This document shows positions 27,416-36,165 of a stretch of 42,313 bases of DNA, one piece after another. The position numbers and the translations under genes were made by a program. Numbering within the stretch: the stretch's first letter is position 1; the number at the start of each line of letters is the position of its first letter. Source of the DNA: Candidatus Saccharimonadota bacterium (GTDB lineage: Bacteria > Patescibacteriota > Saccharimonadia > Saccharimonadales > UBA4665); NCBI GenBank assembly GCA_027315225.1, contig DAHUYJ010000008.1:1-42313 (forward strand), read 5' to 3'. Under the pieces are notes generated by a model, which saw only the letters and a program-made list of their open reading frames with translations, ran no database searches and was not told the origin of the DNA.

Positions 27416-28047
27416 TGGGCCAGAAAGTTAATCCTATCAGCATGAGGCTCCAGGTCAACAAAGATTGGTCGAGCAAATGGTTCGCCGACAAACGTGAATA
27501 CGCGAAGTTCCTGAAGGACGACCTGGCAGTCCGCCGTTTGATTACCGATAAGCTTGGTAGCCGGGCAGCTATTAACAAAGTCGAGATCAATCGCACGCCG
27601 AACCTGGTAACTGTTACGATCGCCACCGCCAAAGCGGGCGTGGTGATTGGCCGCGGCGGCGCTGGCGCCGCCGAACTGAAGGCCGCCATTGAGAAGATTT
27701 ACGGCATACCGGTTCGTGTCAATATAGAAGAAGTCAAACGCCCTGACATGTATGCCAAACTGGTGGCTGAGAATATAGCCCATCAGATGGAACGCCGCAT
27801 GAGCTTTCGCCGGGCTATCAAGTCGGCGTCCGCAGCTACCATGCGGGCTGGCGCCAAGGGCGTGCGCATCGAAGTATCTGGACGGCTGAACGGCGCTGAA
27901 ATGTCGCGCACCGAGAAAGAAACGGCCGGCAGCGTGCCACTCCACACTTTGCGTGCGGATATCGACTTTGCCTCAGCCCGCGCCCTATGGCCCGGCGCTG
28001 GCATCATCGGCGTAAAAGTCTGGATTTACAAGGGAGAGGTGCAATAG
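27415..28047 (+). CDS. rpsC: 30S ribosomal protein S3
   Basis: 210 residues. Starts MGQKVNPISMRL. The KH domain has VVIGRGGAGAAELKAAIEKI (GxxG loop). The C-terminal domain has HQMERRMSFRRAIKSA, GAKGVRIEVSGRLNGAEMSR and the mRNA-entry lysine/arginine region. It ends GVKVWIYKGEVQ, near the minimal length, lacking the long tails seen in many S3 proteins. Confidence 0.98.
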   Translation: MGQKVNPISMRLQVNKDWSSKWFADKREYAKFLKDDLAVRRLITDKLGSRAAINKVEINRTPNLVTVTIATAKAGVVIGRGGAGAAELKAAIEKIYGIPVRVNIEEVKRPDMYAKLVAENIAHQMERRMSFRRAIKSASAATMRAGAKGVRIEVSGRLNGAEMSRTEKETAGSVPLHTLRADIDFASARALWPGAGIIGVKVWIYKGEVQ

Positions 28048-28089
28048 ACATGACCGGTTTGCGCCGAATCACCAGGAGGAGCGTGTAAG

Positions 28090-28503
28090 ATGTTGATGCC
28101 CAAACGTACCAAGCACCGCAAGGTTAGAAAGGGAAAGATTCGCGGCGTAGCGACCAGCGGTCATTATATTGCGTTCGGAGATTATGCTCTCCAGGCGCAA
28201 GGCCAAGAGCGGATTACTGCGCGGCAGATCGAATCAGCCCGCCAGGCCATGACGAGACACATTAAGCGTGGTGGCAAAATTTGGATCAGAATCTTCCCGC
28301 ACACTCCAGTAACCCGCAAGCCGCAAGACGTCAAGATGGGCAGTGGCAAAGGCAACCCGGAATTTTTTGTAGCCAAGGTCCGGCCCGGTACTATCATGTT
28401 CGAGATGCAGGGTGTCAACGAGGAAACTGCCCGCGAGGCTATGCGCCTGGCCGCCCACAAGCTGCCGGTCAAGACTAAATTTTTGGCCAGGGAGGAGAGT
28501 TAA
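28090..28503 (+). CDS. rplP: 50S ribosomal protein L16
   Basis: 137 residues with start [15 protein letters not shown]; a second ATG two codons later is possible. AGGAGGAG is well placed upstream. Core motifs: [69 protein letters not shown] and [21 protein letters not shown]. It helps position the A-site tRNA. The 42-nt gap after rpsC holds a 12-codon ATG frame (28050-28088) ending just before rplP, perhaps only a translation relay. Confidence 0.97.
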   Translation: MLMPKRTKHRKVRKGKIRGVATSGHYIAFGDYALQAQGQERITARQIESARQAMTRHIKRGGKIWIRIFPHTPVTRKPQDVKMGSGKGNPEFFVAKVRPGTIMFEMQGVNEETAREAMRLAAHKLPVKTKFLAREES

Positions 28504-28505
28504 GC

Positions 28506-28706
28506 ATGAAGGTCGTTGATATTCGTAAACTCTCAACCGTCGAACTGACCACCGAAAGCACGCGCTTGCGCGAAGAAATCGTGGAGCTGCAGCGTCGCCT
28601 GCACCTCGGCGAGATTGAAAACAACCGCGTTATCCGCAACAAACGTAAAGACCTGGCTCGTATGCTGACCGTGCTCGGCGAGGCGCTGACTAAGGAGACT
28701 AAATAA
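28506..28706 (+). CDS. rpmC: 50S ribosomal protein L29
   Basis: 66 residues, two-helix protein at the exit-tunnel rim. Diagnostic pattern: KVVDIRKLSTVELTTEST, LREEIVELQRRLHLGEIENN and RNKRKDLARMLTVL. It lies 2 nt after rplP and 1 nt before rpsQ, in the conserved L16-L29-S17 order. Confidence 0.95.
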   Translation: MKVVDIRKLSTVELTTESTRLREEIVELQRRLHLGEIENNRVIRNKRKDLARMLTVLGEALTKETK

Positions 28707-28707
28707 T

Positions 28708-29052
28708 ATGGCAAAACAACTTACCGGCACCGTTTCTTCCAATAAGGGCGATAAGACCATCATAGTGACTGTGCAAACCCGTAAAACACACCCTCTTTAT
28801 CGCAAGCAATATCTTGTGAGTAAGAAGTTCATGGCTCACGACGCCAAAAACGAAGCCAAACCCGGCGACAAAGTCATAATTACCGAGACTCGTCCTATCA
28901 GCACCCGTAAGCGGCATACCCTGAGCCGCATTATCGAGCGGCCGTCCCTGAGAGCTGATTCATTGGCGGCTACCAAAGTCGAAGAACCAGAGCGTCCGGC
29001 TAGCAAGGCTAAAGCGGATGAGTCCGAAGGGCCACGGGAGCGTTCGTCATGA
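28708..29052 (+). CDS. rpsQ: 30S ribosomal protein S17, extended C-terminus
   Basis: 114 residues; the OB-fold core of about 85 matches S17 ([58 protein letters not shown]). About 30 residues of charged low-complexity tail ([20 protein letters not shown]) follow. It overlaps rplN by 4 nt. Confidence 0.96.
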   Translation: MAKQLTGTVSSNKGDKTIIVTVQTRKTHPLYRKQYLVSKKFMAHDAKNEAKPGDKVIITETRPISTRKRHTLSRIIERPSLRADSLAATKVEEPERPASKAKADESEGPRERSS

Positions 29053-29417
29053 TCCAACAGGAATCCCGCCTGATAATCTGTGATAACAGCGGTGCCAGGG
29101 AACTGCTGTGCATCAGGGTGCTTGGTGGCAGCCGCCGCCGTTATGCCCGTGTTGGCGACATCATCGTGGGCACTGTTAAGCAAGCCACGCCTGGTGGCCA
29201 GGTCAAAAAGAAGTCGGTGGTGCGCGCCGTAGTTGTCCGCACGCGTAACCAGATACGGCGCCGTGACGGCTCAACCATAAAGTTCGACGACAATGCCGCC
29301 GTAATAATCGGCGACGATAAATTACCGCGGGCAACCCGCATTTTCGGTCCTGTCCCGCGTGAATTGCGGGACCAGGGATATGCCAAGATCGTCTCGCTCG
29401 CACCGGAGGTATTATAG
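29049..29417 (+). CDS. rplN: 50S ribosomal protein L14
   Basis: 122 residues, standard length. [64 protein letters not shown] and [25 protein letters not shown] (here quoted in parts) are diagnostic. It forms a subunit bridge with 16S rRNA. The ATG overlaps the rpsQ end; it is immediately followed by rplX. Confidence 0.98.
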   Translation: MIQQESRLIICDNSGARELLCIRVLGGSRRRYARVGDIIVGTVKQATPGGQVKKKSVVRAVVVRTRNQIRRRDGSTIKFDDNAAVIIGDDKLPRATRIFGPVPRELRDQGYAKIVSLAPEVL

Positions 29418-29771
29418 ATGAGCCTTTCTACCAACAAGACTACCAATAAGGCTTTCAAGATCCGCCTCAGAAAAGGCGATCTGGTTAAGGTGCGCGCCGG
29501 CAAATACAAGGGCAGAACCGGTAAAGTAACAGCTGTGCATCCCCGCACCAACCAGGTGACTGTCGATGGTATCAACATAGTTAAAAAGCATATCAAGCCT
29601 AACCAGCAGCACCCCCAGGGGACGGTTCTAGAAGTTACTAAGCCGATCTGGGTAGGCAAAGTCGGTATTGTCGACCCGGTTAGCAAACGCCCTGCCCGTA
29701 TTGGCTACAAGATTGATGCCAAAGGCGTCAAAACACGTGTCTATAAATCTACCGATAAGGAGATCAAATAA
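29418..29771 (+). CDS. rplX: 50S ribosomal protein L24
   Basis: 117 residues. The KOW motif KGDLVKVRAGKYKGRTGKVT near the N-terminus and VTVDGINIVKKHIKPNQQHP identify L24, an assembly initiator of the large subunit. The C-terminal part includes RIGYKIDAKGVKTRVYKSTD. No cysteines. It overlaps rplE by one base. Confidence 0.97.
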   Translation: MSLSTNKTTNKAFKIRLRKGDLVKVRAGKYKGRTGKVTAVHPRTNQVTVDGINIVKKHIKPNQQHPQGTVLEVTKPIWVGKVGIVDPVSKRPARIGYKIDAKGVKTRVYKSTDKEIK

Positions 29772-30373
29772 TGCCAGCCGCTACCGATAAAGCACCCCAG
29801 AAGACCAAGCCCATATCGGGTACGGCTGCCCGTCTCCACGTTCAGTATGCGTCTACAATCGTCAAAGAACTGCAGCAGGAGCTGGGGCTTAAGAATGTAC
29901 ATCAAGTACCCCGGCTGGAGAAAATCGTTGTTAATGCCGGTCTTGGCAAGGCCAAGGACGATAAGAAATTAATGGAAACGGCTACCAATACGCTTCGCAA
30001 GATTACCGGTCAGCAGCCAATAGAGACGACCGCCAAGAATGCCATTGCCGGTTTCAAGCTGCGAGAAGGCAACAAGATCGGCCTGAAAGTCACCCTGCGC
30101 GGTGACCGCATGTACGAGTTCATGGACCGTGTAATCAACCTTGTATTGCCTCGCCTGCGGGACTTTCATGGTGCTGGCGCTAAGGCCTTTGACCGCCAAG
30201 GTAACTACGCTATAGGTTTTACCGACCAGTCAGTTTTTCCTGAATTGAGTTTCGAGGAAACCACTCCGGCTCACGGACTGCAGGTGGTTTTTGTAATAGA
30301 TGCTACGCAACCCGCGCATGGCCGGGCATTGCTAGAAAAGTTCGGCATGCCGTTCGAGAAAGGAAGTAAATAA
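29771..30373 (+). CDS. rplE: 50S ribosomal protein L5
   Basis: 200 residues, about 20 longer than E. coli through an N-terminal Lys/Thr-rich extension ([17 protein letters not shown]). The core shows [60 protein letters not shown] and [10 protein letters not shown]-type [20 protein letters not shown], then [15 protein letters not shown]. It binds 5S rRNA and the P-site tRNA. Confidence 0.98.
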   Translation: MPAATDKAPQKTKPISGTAARLHVQYASTIVKELQQELGLKNVHQVPRLEKIVVNAGLGKAKDDKKLMETATNTLRKITGQQPIETTAKNAIAGFKLREGNKIGLKVTLRGDRMYEFMDRVINLVLPRLRDFHGAGAKAFDRQGNYAIGFTDQSVFPELSFEETTPAHGLQVVFVIDATQPAHGRALLEKFGMPFEKGSK

Positions 30374-30642
30374 TGGCTAAGAAATCCATCATCGCGCGCG
30401 ACGCCAAACGCCTCAAGATGATTGAGAAGTACGCCGCCAAGCGTAAAGAGCTGAAAGAACTCGGAGACCAGGAGGGGCTGGCAAAGTTGCCGCGTAACTC
30501 CAGCCCAACCCGACGCACCAACAGATGCATCGAGACCGGCCGGCCCAGGGCCTACATGCGCCAGTTCGGTTTGAGCCGCATTAGCTTCCGGGAACACGCC
30601 AGCAAAGGCGAGATTCCCGGCGTAACGAAATCGAGTTGGTAA
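30373..30642 (+). CDS. rpsN: 30S ribosomal protein S14, zinc-free type
   Basis: 89 residues, starting [20 protein letters not shown]. This is the longer form of S14 that lacks the CxxC-CxxC zinc ribbon of the 61-residue Gram-positive form; a single Cys remains in [10 protein letters not shown]. The C-terminal [20 protein letters not shown] and IPGVTKSSW are diagnostic. It overlaps rplE by one base. Confidence 0.97.
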   Translation: MAKKSIIARDAKRLKMIEKYAAKRKELKELGDQEGLAKLPRNSSPTRRTNRCIETGRPRAYMRQFGLSRISFREHASKGEIPGVTKSSW

Positions 30643-30659
30643 GAAAGGAGAACAGATCT

Positions 30660-31061
30660 ATGAGCACAACCACAACAGATCCCATAGCCGACATGCTGAC
30701 TCGTATCCGTAATGCCGCTGCTGTGCAGAAGCATAAAATTACGCTGCCGCATTCCAACATAAAAGAGTCCGTGGCCCGTTTGCTGCAGCAAAGTAACTTT
30801 ATCGACGGCGTCGCGGTCGGCAAAGCCCCGATCGGCAAAACCCTAACTATTGAAATCAACGGAGAGGGTAGCGGTGCCCGCATTACGGAGATCGTCCGCC
30901 TTAGCAAACCGGGTCGCCGTTACTACGTACGGGCGCGGGAAATCCCCACAGTTAAACGTGGCCGCGGTATAGTGATAATCTCAACGTCCAAGGGTTTAAT
31001 GACCGGTGACCAGGCAAAAGCCGAGCACCTGGGCGGCGAATTAATCTGTAGGGTGTATTAA
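30660..31061 (+). CDS. rpsH: 30S ribosomal protein S8
   Basis: Start set at ATG 30660 (133 residues), which has AAAGGAG at the right distance; an in-frame TTG at 30636 would run through that site. Motifs: TTDPIADMLTRIRNAA, LPHSNIKESVARLL and the C-terminal GRGIVIISTSKGLMTGDQAK with GGELICRVY. In E. coli S8 also represses the spc operon. Confidence 0.97.
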   Translation: MSTTTTDPIADMLTRIRNAAAVQKHKITLPHSNIKESVARLLQQSNFIDGVAVGKAPIGKTLTIEINGEGSGARITEIVRLSKPGRRYYVRAREIPTVKRGRGIVIISTSKGLMTGDQAKAEHLGGELICRVY

Positions 31062-31063
31062 AT

Positions 31064-31603
31064 ATGAGTCGAGTAGGGAAGTCCCCCATTCCTATACCGG
31101 GCGGCGTTACAGTAACCGTCGACAAGGACGAAGTCACCGTGTCCGGCCCCAAGGGCACGCTCAAACAATTCGCTATGCCGGGTATTACGGTCCATCAGGA
31201 AGGTGGAGAGCTGGTTGTAAAACGCGCCAATGATGAGCCGAAAGTCCGGGCCCGACATGGCCTGATGAGAGCTTTACTTAATAATATGGTAAACGGCGTC
31301 AGCCAGGGCTTCAGCAAGAAGCTGGAGATTAACGGCGTTGGCTATCGGGTCGCCTTGGCCGGTACCGACCTCAAGATGAACCTCGGCTTCTCGCATGATG
31401 TTATTTACAAAGTTCCAGCCGGTGTTACGACCTCGGTTGAGCAGAATACCATAACAGTGAGCGGCATCAACCGCCAGCAAGTCGGACAAGTTGCCGCAGA
31501 GATCCGTTCACTTAGGAAGCCGGAGCCGTACAAGGGCAAAGGCATTAAGTACGAAGGCGAGCGCATTATCCGTAAGAGCGGTAAGAGCGGTAAGGAGAAG
31601 TAG
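31064..31603 (+). CDS. rplF: 50S ribosomal protein L6
   Basis: 179 residues, two-domain fold. SRVGKSPIPIPGGVTVTVD starts it; VSGPKGTLKQF, ARHGLMRALLNNMVNGVSQG, KLEINGVGYRVALAGTDLKM and RKPEPYKGKGIKYEGERIIR are diagnostic. It lies near the GTPase-associated centre. It follows rpsH after 2 nt. Confidence 0.98.
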   Translation: MSRVGKSPIPIPGGVTVTVDKDEVTVSGPKGTLKQFAMPGITVHQEGGELVVKRANDEPKVRARHGLMRALLNNMVNGVSQGFSKKLEINGVGYRVALAGTDLKMNLGFSHDVIYKVPAGVTTSVEQNTITVSGINRQQVGQVAAEIRSLRKPEPYKGKGIKYEGERIIRKSGKSGKEK

Positions 31604-31610
31604 GACTACA

Positions 31611-31970
31611 ATGAGTAAGCAATTAGCCCACAAGTTACAGAATCGCAACCAGCGTAAAAACCGTGTGCGGACGTTGGCCAATGGTACTGCCCAACGGCCT
31701 CGTTTGAGCGTGCACATCAGCAACCTGCATGTCAGCGCACAACTGATAGACGACACTTCCCACCAGAGCCTGGCGTATGTCACCACTGCCGGCAAGAAGT
31801 CCGTTCAGGGTACCAAAACCGAAAAGGCTGCCTGGGTCGGCACCCAGATTGCTGGCGCAGCCAAAGCCGCGAAGATCAAAAAAGTCGTTTTCGACAGGGG
31901 CGGCAAGCTATACCATGGCCGGGTTGCGGCCTTGGCCGAAGCTGCCCGTAAAGCAGGATTGGAGTTTTAA
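31611..31970 (+). CDS. rplR: 50S ribosomal protein L18
   Basis: Start set at ATG 31611 (MSKQLAHKLQNRNQRKNRVR, 119 residues). The open frame extends into rplF, but that part is the shadow of the L6 end. Motifs: RPRLSVHISNLHVSAQLIDD, KTEKAAWVGTQIAGAAKAAK and VFDRGGKLYHGRVAALAEAAR. It binds 5S rRNA with L5. Confidence 0.97.
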   Translation: MSKQLAHKLQNRNQRKNRVRTLANGTAQRPRLSVHISNLHVSAQLIDDTSHQSLAYVTTAGKKSVQGTKTEKAAWVGTQIAGAAKAAKIKKVVFDRGGKLYHGRVAALAEAARKAGLEF

Positions 31971-31973
31971 TTT

Positions 31974-32612
31974 ATGCCTGAAACCACAGCACCCCAAACG
32001 GCGCGAAAACGTACCGAACGAAATGCCCGCCGTCCCGAAGCGCAATCCGCCGAGAAGCAGTTTGATGAGCGCACGCTGCATATTGACCGCGTGGCCCGCG
32101 TTGTCAAGGGCGGCCGCCGCTTCCGCTTCCGCGCTTTGGTAGTAATCGGTGACCGCAAGCATAAGGTCGGCATCGGCAGTGCTAAGGGTACTGATGTCAC
32201 ATCGGCTGTCACCAAGGCTACGGAAGTCGCCAAGAAACATCTCGTGGATATATCGCTATACAAGGGGACTTTGCCGCACGAGGCTGAAGCCAAGGTATCT
32301 GGCGCCCACATACTGCTCAAGCCGGCCAGTCCCGGCACGGGTCTTATCGCTGGAGGCGTAGTGCGCAGCGTTCTAGAAGTTACAGGCGTTCACAATGTGC
32401 TCAGTAAATCATTGGGTTCAACCAATAAGACCAACACGGCCTATGCAACTATCGCCGCTTTGCAGAGCCTGGTTCCTGCAGACCAGTGGATTACTGCTGC
32501 GGTGCGGTCCAAGGCCGATAAATCCAAGCAGTCGACTGCCAAAAAGGCTTCAGCTGCGCCGGATAAGAAGCCGGCTACTACCAAATCTGCCAAGAAAGAG
32601 GCCCGTTCATGA
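31974..32612 (+). CDS. rpsE: 30S ribosomal protein S5, charged tails at both ends
   Basis: 212 residues; the conserved core has LHIDRVARVVKGGRRFRFRA, VVIGDRKHKVGIGSAKGTDV, KVSGAHILLKPASPGTGLIA and GVHNVLSKSLGSTNKTNTAY. N- and C-terminal Lys/Arg/Ala-rich extensions (for example KKPATTKSAKKEARS) are additional. S5 sits at the mRNA entry and is important for fidelity. It overlaps rplO by 4 nt, so there is no room for rpmD (L30), which normally lies here. Confidence 0.97.
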   Translation: MPETTAPQTARKRTERNARRPEAQSAEKQFDERTLHIDRVARVVKGGRRFRFRALVVIGDRKHKVGIGSAKGTDVTSAVTKATEVAKKHLVDISLYKGTLPHEAEAKVSGAHILLKPASPGTGLIAGGVVRSVLEVTGVHNVLSKSLGSTNKTNTAYATIAALQSLVPADQWITAAVRSKADKSKQSTAKKASAAPDKKPATTKSAKKEARS

Positions 32613-33079
32613 AGTATCACGAACTACAGGCCAGCCCTAAACAAACCGCTAAGCGTGTAGGCCGCGGTACAGCTTCCGGCCGCGGCAAGACCTCCGGCCG
32701 CGGTACCAAAGGCCAAGGTTCGCGGACCGGTTCGAGCAAAAAGCCCGGCTTTGCCGGCGGCGCGAACCCGCTCATGCAGCAGCTTCCCAAGTTGCCCGGC
32801 TTCCGCAGCCGAAGGACTAAGGCCGAGACCGTTTATACCGGCCAGCTGGAACAGTTTGCCGGCAAGACCGTGGACGCCACAACTCTGGCCGAAGCCGGTT
32901 TGATCAGTAACCCCTATGTTACGGTCAAGGTGCTTACCAAAGGAGAGTTGTCCAAGAAAGTAACTGTTAAGCTGCCCAAAGCCAGCGAATCCGCTGCGGC
33001 AGCCATACAGAAGGCTGGTGGCGCGTTCGAAAAAACCGTGCGTCTCAGCCGCCCCAAAACTGCGAAGGAAAAAAAGTAG
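32609..33079 (+). CDS. rplO: 50S ribosomal protein L15
   Basis: 156 residues. RVGRGTASGRGKTSGRGTKG, GFAGGANPLMQQLPKLPGF and the C-terminal domain with ATTLAEAGLI and VKVLTKGELSKKVTVKLPKA identify L15. The basic N-terminal half threads into 23S rRNA. Last ribosomal gene before secY, with an 83-nt gap after it. Confidence 0.97.
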   Translation: MKYHELQASPKQTAKRVGRGTASGRGKTSGRGTKGQGSRTGSSKKPGFAGGANPLMQQLPKLPGFRSRRTKAETVYTGQLEQFAGKTVDATTLAEAGLISNPYVTVKVLTKGELSKKVTVKLPKASESAAAAIQKAGGAFEKTVRLSRPKTAKEKK

Positions 33080-33162
33080 CCGGAAACACAACTGCCGTAA
33101 GCTTTATGGTGTCGGGTATCTGTGCTTTAATAGATGCAAGTTATGATTGAGACTAATCGGCC

Positions 33163-34683
33163 GTGAATTGGAAAATTATTGCCAAGTCGCTTGGGCACAA
33201 GGATATGCGCACGCGCATCCTGGTGGTGGTCGGCATACTGCTTGTTTACCGCATCCTGGCACATGTCCCGGTACCGCTTGGTAATGCGCAGACGCTGCAC
33301 CAGGTACTGCAGAACTTATTCAATTCCAGCAGTACGCCGCAATTCCTGAGTCTTTTCAACGTCTTTTCCGGCGGTGCGTTGGCCAACTTCTCGATTATGA
33401 TTGCCGGTCTGGGGCCGTACATTAACGCGTCGATTATTATGCAGATGTTGACGAAGGCGGTGCCGCAGCTGGAAGCGCTGCACAAAGAAGGGGAGTTTGG
33501 CCAAAAAAAGATTAACCAGTACACTCGTATGCTGACGTTTCCGCTGGCCGTTATCCAGTCCATAGGGTCCATATACTTGATCCGGCAGGCGGCTCAATCC
33601 ATCGGCGGCGTTGGTGACATAACAGCGCACGCTTCAATCATGCAATGGGTTATGATGGTCGCGGCCTTGACCGGCGGCTCTATGCTTTTGATGTGGCTGG
33701 GCGAGTTAGTGACTGAACAAAGTATCGGCAACGGTATTTCACTGATTATTACAGTCGGAATCGTCAGCCGCTTACCGGCAAATATTTTCAGCCTGGTGAG
33801 CTCGGCTGTCAAAAAGGGAGACCACTGGAAGGTATTGGGACACACCTTGCCTATCGACACGAACGGCTTCATCGTTGCCGTTATTATTCTGGCGGTAATC
33901 CTGTTAATAACGTGGTTGGTGGTCATGCTCAATGAGGCGGCCCGCAACCTAACTGTCAATTACGCCAAACGCGTCCAAGGTAACCGTACGTATGGCGGCA
34001 TCACCACTATACTACCTGTTAAGATGATTACCGCCGGCGTGATTCCTATTATATTCGCGGTAGCTTTCCTGAGCGTACCCAGCTTTGCCGGCCAGCTGTT
34101 GAGCGGCAGCCACAACGTGCACTGGGCCCGCATCGGAAGCGACATGGTAACCTGGTTCCAGACCCCGTCGGCTACGACGTTCGCTGCAGAGGGACTGAAA
34201 GCTTACATCTACCCGGTCACCTACTTCCTGCTGGTATTTGTATTTACCTTCTTCTATACAAGCATTACCTTCAACCCGAAAGAAATTGCCGAGAACCTGC
34301 ATAAGCAAGGCGGTTTTATTGAGGGGGTGCGGGGCGGCGAGCAAACCGAGAAGTATCTGGGCAAGATCGTCAACCGGTTAACACTTTTCGGGGCAATCAG
34401 CCTCGGCTTGTTAGCTATCCTGCCGGTCGTTGCCCAGGTGTTCATTACGACCAGCATTACAGTCGGCGGTACCAGCGTGCTCATTTTGGTCTCCGTAGCC
34501 CTGCAGACGCTCCGCGCCGTCGAGTCCCGGGCTTTGATGGTAACATATGACCAGTACTCGCAACCTGATTTCTTCTATGACTCTGACATACCGGGACTCG
34601 GTGCCGAAGCCCAGCGCAGCCTTAAGTTCGGCCCTCGTTTGCTGCGGCGTATGCGCGGCTCCGGTAAGACGCCCAAGAAATAG
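33163..34683 (+). CDS. secY: Protein translocase subunit SecY
   Basis: 506 residues with about ten membrane helices; starts at GTG 33163. Typical segments: MRTRILVVVGILLVYRI (helix 1), the plug region FNVFSGGALANFSIMIAGLG, PYINASIIMQMLT, GEFGQKKINQYTRML, LTEQSIGNGISLIIT-like VTEQSIGNGISLIITVGIVS and GGFIEGVRGGEQTEKYLGKI. It is the channel of the general secretion pathway. Extracytoplasmic loops and the C-terminus (GPRLLRRMRGSGKTPKK) are longer than in E. coli. No adk or map follows, unlike in most spc operons. Confidence 0.97.
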   Translation: MNWKIIAKSLGHKDMRTRILVVVGILLVYRILAHVPVPLGNAQTLHQVLQNLFNSSSTPQFLSLFNVFSGGALANFSIMIAGLGPYINASIIMQMLTKAVPQLEALHKEGEFGQKKINQYTRMLTFPLAVIQSIGSIYLIRQAAQSIGGVGDITAHASIMQWVMMVAALTGGSMLLMWLGELVTEQSIGNGISLIITVGIVSRLPANIFSLVSSAVKKGDHWKVLGHTLPIDTNGFIVAVIILAVILLITWLVVMLNEAARNLTVNYAKRVQGNRTYGGITTILPVKMITAGVIPIIFAVAFLSVPSFAGQLLSGSHNVHWARIGSDMVTWFQTPSATTFAAEGLKAYIYPVTYFLLVFVFTFFYTSITFNPKEIAENLHKQGGFIEGVRGGEQTEKYLGKIVNRLTLFGAISLGLLAILPVVAQVFITTSITVGGTSVLILVSVALQTLRAVESRALMVTYDQYSQPDFFYDSDIPGLGAEAQRSLKFGPRLLRRMRGSGKTPKK

Positions 34684-34765
34684 TCCGGCCAGGGGTAGCA
34701 GATAGGACAGAACCCTATGACACGAGTCGCGGGTTCGCCCGGCTCCGGGTTCAAAAGCCCTGTAG
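34684..34765 (+). other. GC-rich structured intergenic segment after secY
   Basis: The 196-nt secY-infA gap has two halves. In the first, ATAGG-ACAGAAC-CCTAT and a UUCG-tetraloop hairpin CGGG-TTCG-CCCG (34730-34741) can form; CCCG-GCTC-CGGG (34738-34749) competes with the latter. No T-tract follows, so it is not a standard terminator. The second half holds the infA promoter. Confidence 0.35.
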
Positions 34766-34813
34766 AATGTGATATTATACCTGATAAGTTCGCCTTACTG
34801 GCGAAGAGTTGAT

Positions 34814-34861
34814 AGAGTTTACAAAAAACTCTTTACAAAGGGTTGTAACAACTGCTATAAT
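34814..34861 (+). promoter_or_regulatory. infA promoter with two overlapping inverted repeats
   Basis: TTTACA (34832-34837), an 18-nt spacer and TGCTATAAT (-10 at 34856-34861, extended). AGAGTTT-ACAAA-AAACTCT (34814-34832) abuts the -35, and GTTGT-A-ACAAC (34842-34852) lies in the spacer. Either could be an operator. The -10 ends 18 nt before the infA ATG. Confidence 0.65.
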
Positions 34862-34879
34862 TGCTCTCTAGTTATATTT

Positions 34880-35101
34880 ATGGCAGCCAATAAGGAAGTA
34901 ATCGAACTGACGGGCACTGTTGTCGAAACCTTGCCGGGGACACAATTTCGTGTCGAGCTCGAGAACGGCCATAAGATTATAGCTCACGTTGCCGGCAAGA
35001 TGCGGAAGCATTTTATCCGTATCGTTCCCGGCGATAGCGTTACGGTCGAGTTGACCCCTTACGACCTTACGAAGGGAAGAATCACGTACCGCAAAGGATA
35101 G
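34880..35101 (+). CDS. infA: Translation initiation factor IF-1
   Basis: 73 residues from ATG 34880 ([20 protein letters not shown]). The frame is open upstream but that part covers the promoter. Single S1/OB domain with [40 protein letters not shown] and GRITYRKG, all diagnostic. It occupies the A site during initiation. No clear Shine-Dalgarno sequence is present. Confidence 0.98.
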   Translation: MAANKEVIELTGTVVETLPGTQFRVELENGHKIIAHVAGKMRKHFIRIVPGDSVTVELTPYDLTKGRITYRKG

Positions 35102-35171
35102 GCCCTAGGGGCATTAACATTACTTTAAGAAGCAGTGAGTCATTGCTTGAAGCTAAGGAGCTGTGATCCGC

Positions 35172-35288
35172 ATGAAAGTGCGTGCTAGCGTAAAGAAAAT
35201 CAGTCCGGATGACAAGATTGTCCGCCGCAAAGGCAGGGTATATGTTATCAACAAGTTCAAACCTAAGCATAAGCAGAGGCAAGGCTAA
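35172..35288 (+). CDS. rpmJ: 50S ribosomal protein L36, zinc-ligand-free
   Basis: 38 residues, starting [20 protein letters not shown]. The usual zinc ligands C11, C14, C27 and H33 are here S11, D14, N27 and H33, so the ribbon cannot bind zinc in the standard way. The remaining sequence, including the end KHKQRQG, is ordinary L36. AAGGAG precedes the ATG, and the stop overlaps the rpsM start by one base. Confidence 0.95.
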   Translation: MKVRASVKKISPDDKIVRRKGRVYVINKFKPKHKQRQG

Positions 35289-35674
35289 TGGCGCGTATCT
35301 CAGGTGTTACTATTCCTGCTGAAAAACAGGTTTGGGTTGCCCTAACCTACATTCACGGCATCGGCGCTAAAAGTGCGAATGACATCCTGTCCAATGCCAA
35401 GGTGGAGCCTACTACCAGAGTCAAGAATCTGACCGATACGGAAATTGCTCATATCCAGGATGTAATTAACGCCGACTACCTTGTAGAGGGCGAGTTGCAA
35501 CGACTGGTCAGCAGTAATATCAAGCGTCTAAAAGACGTTAAATCGTACCGTGGGATGCGTCACTCAGCAAACCTGCCGTCACGCGGACAGCGCACTAAGA
35601 CCAACGCCCGTACGCGCCGTGGCAAGAAGGTTACCGTCGGCGGCACCGCGAAGAAGGTCGCTTCCAAGACATAA
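35288..35674 (+). CDS. rpsM: 30S ribosomal protein S13
   Basis: 128 residues. [57 protein letters not shown] and GQRTKTNARTRRGKK are diagnostic. S13 contacts the P-site tRNA and bridges to L5. The C-terminal basic tail TVGGTAKKVASKT is ordinary. Confidence 0.98.
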   Translation: MARISGVTIPAEKQVWVALTYIHGIGAKSANDILSNAKVEPTTRVKNLTDTEIAHIQDVINADYLVEGELQRLVSSNIKRLKDVKSYRGMRHSANLPSRGQRTKTNARTRRGKKVTVGGTAKKVASKT

Positions 35675-35682
35675 GGACTACC

Positions 35683-36156
35683 ATGGCAGAAGATAAGAAA
35701 CCAACCACTACTGAAGAAAAGCCGGCCGCACAGGTCGCTACGGACGCTCCCGAAGCTACTGCTTCCAAGCCGGCTGTGGCTCCCAAGCGCAAAAAATCCA
35801 AGCGCAACGTCCCGGGCGGCCAGGTACACGTTCTGGCTACATTCAACAACACCATCGTAACGTTTTCTGACAACAACGGTAATGTGCTGACCGCTTCCAG
35901 TGCTGGAGCCTGTGGTTTTCGCGGCTCTAAGAAAGGCACGGCTTACGCAGCCCAGGTTGCCGCTGAGCGGGCAGCACAGGCAGCAAAGCAACAGTACGGC
36001 TTCGCTAAGGCCGATGTATTCGTAAAGGGTATAGGCCTGGGCCGTGATGCGGCCGTACGGGTGTTGAGTTCCATGGGTATTGCCGTAGAGAATATTAAAG
36101 ACGTAACTGGTCTGCCGCATGGCGGTGTCCGGCCGCGGAAAGCCAGAAGGATTTAA
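35683..36156 (+). CDS. rpsK: 30S ribosomal protein S11, long N-terminal tail
   Basis: 157 residues; about 40 N-terminal Glu/Lys/Ala/Pro residues (MAEDKKPTTTEEKPAAQVAT onward) precede the core. Core motifs: GQVHVLATFNNTIVTFSDNN, AGACGFRGSKKGTAYAAQVA, GLGRDAAVRVLSSMGI and LPHGGVRPRKARRI. It lies on the 30S platform by the Shine-Dalgarno helix. Confidence 0.97.
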   Translation: MAEDKKPTTTEEKPAAQVATDAPEATASKPAVAPKRKKSKRNVPGGQVHVLATFNNTIVTFSDNNGNVLTASSAGACGFRGSKKGTAYAAQVAAERAAQAAKQQYGFAKADVFVKGIGLGRDAAVRVLSSMGIAVENIKDVTGLPHGGVRPRKARRI

Positions 36157-36165
36157 CTATAAATT

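Noticed and set aside
28050-28088. 12-codon micro-ORF between rpsC and rplP
   Set aside because: Too short to support; it may act only as a translation relay to rplP, and is mentioned in that entry.
34769-34879. Upstream in-frame extension of infA
   Set aside because: It crosses the -35/-10 promoter and two inverted repeats; IF-1 homology begins at ATG 34880.
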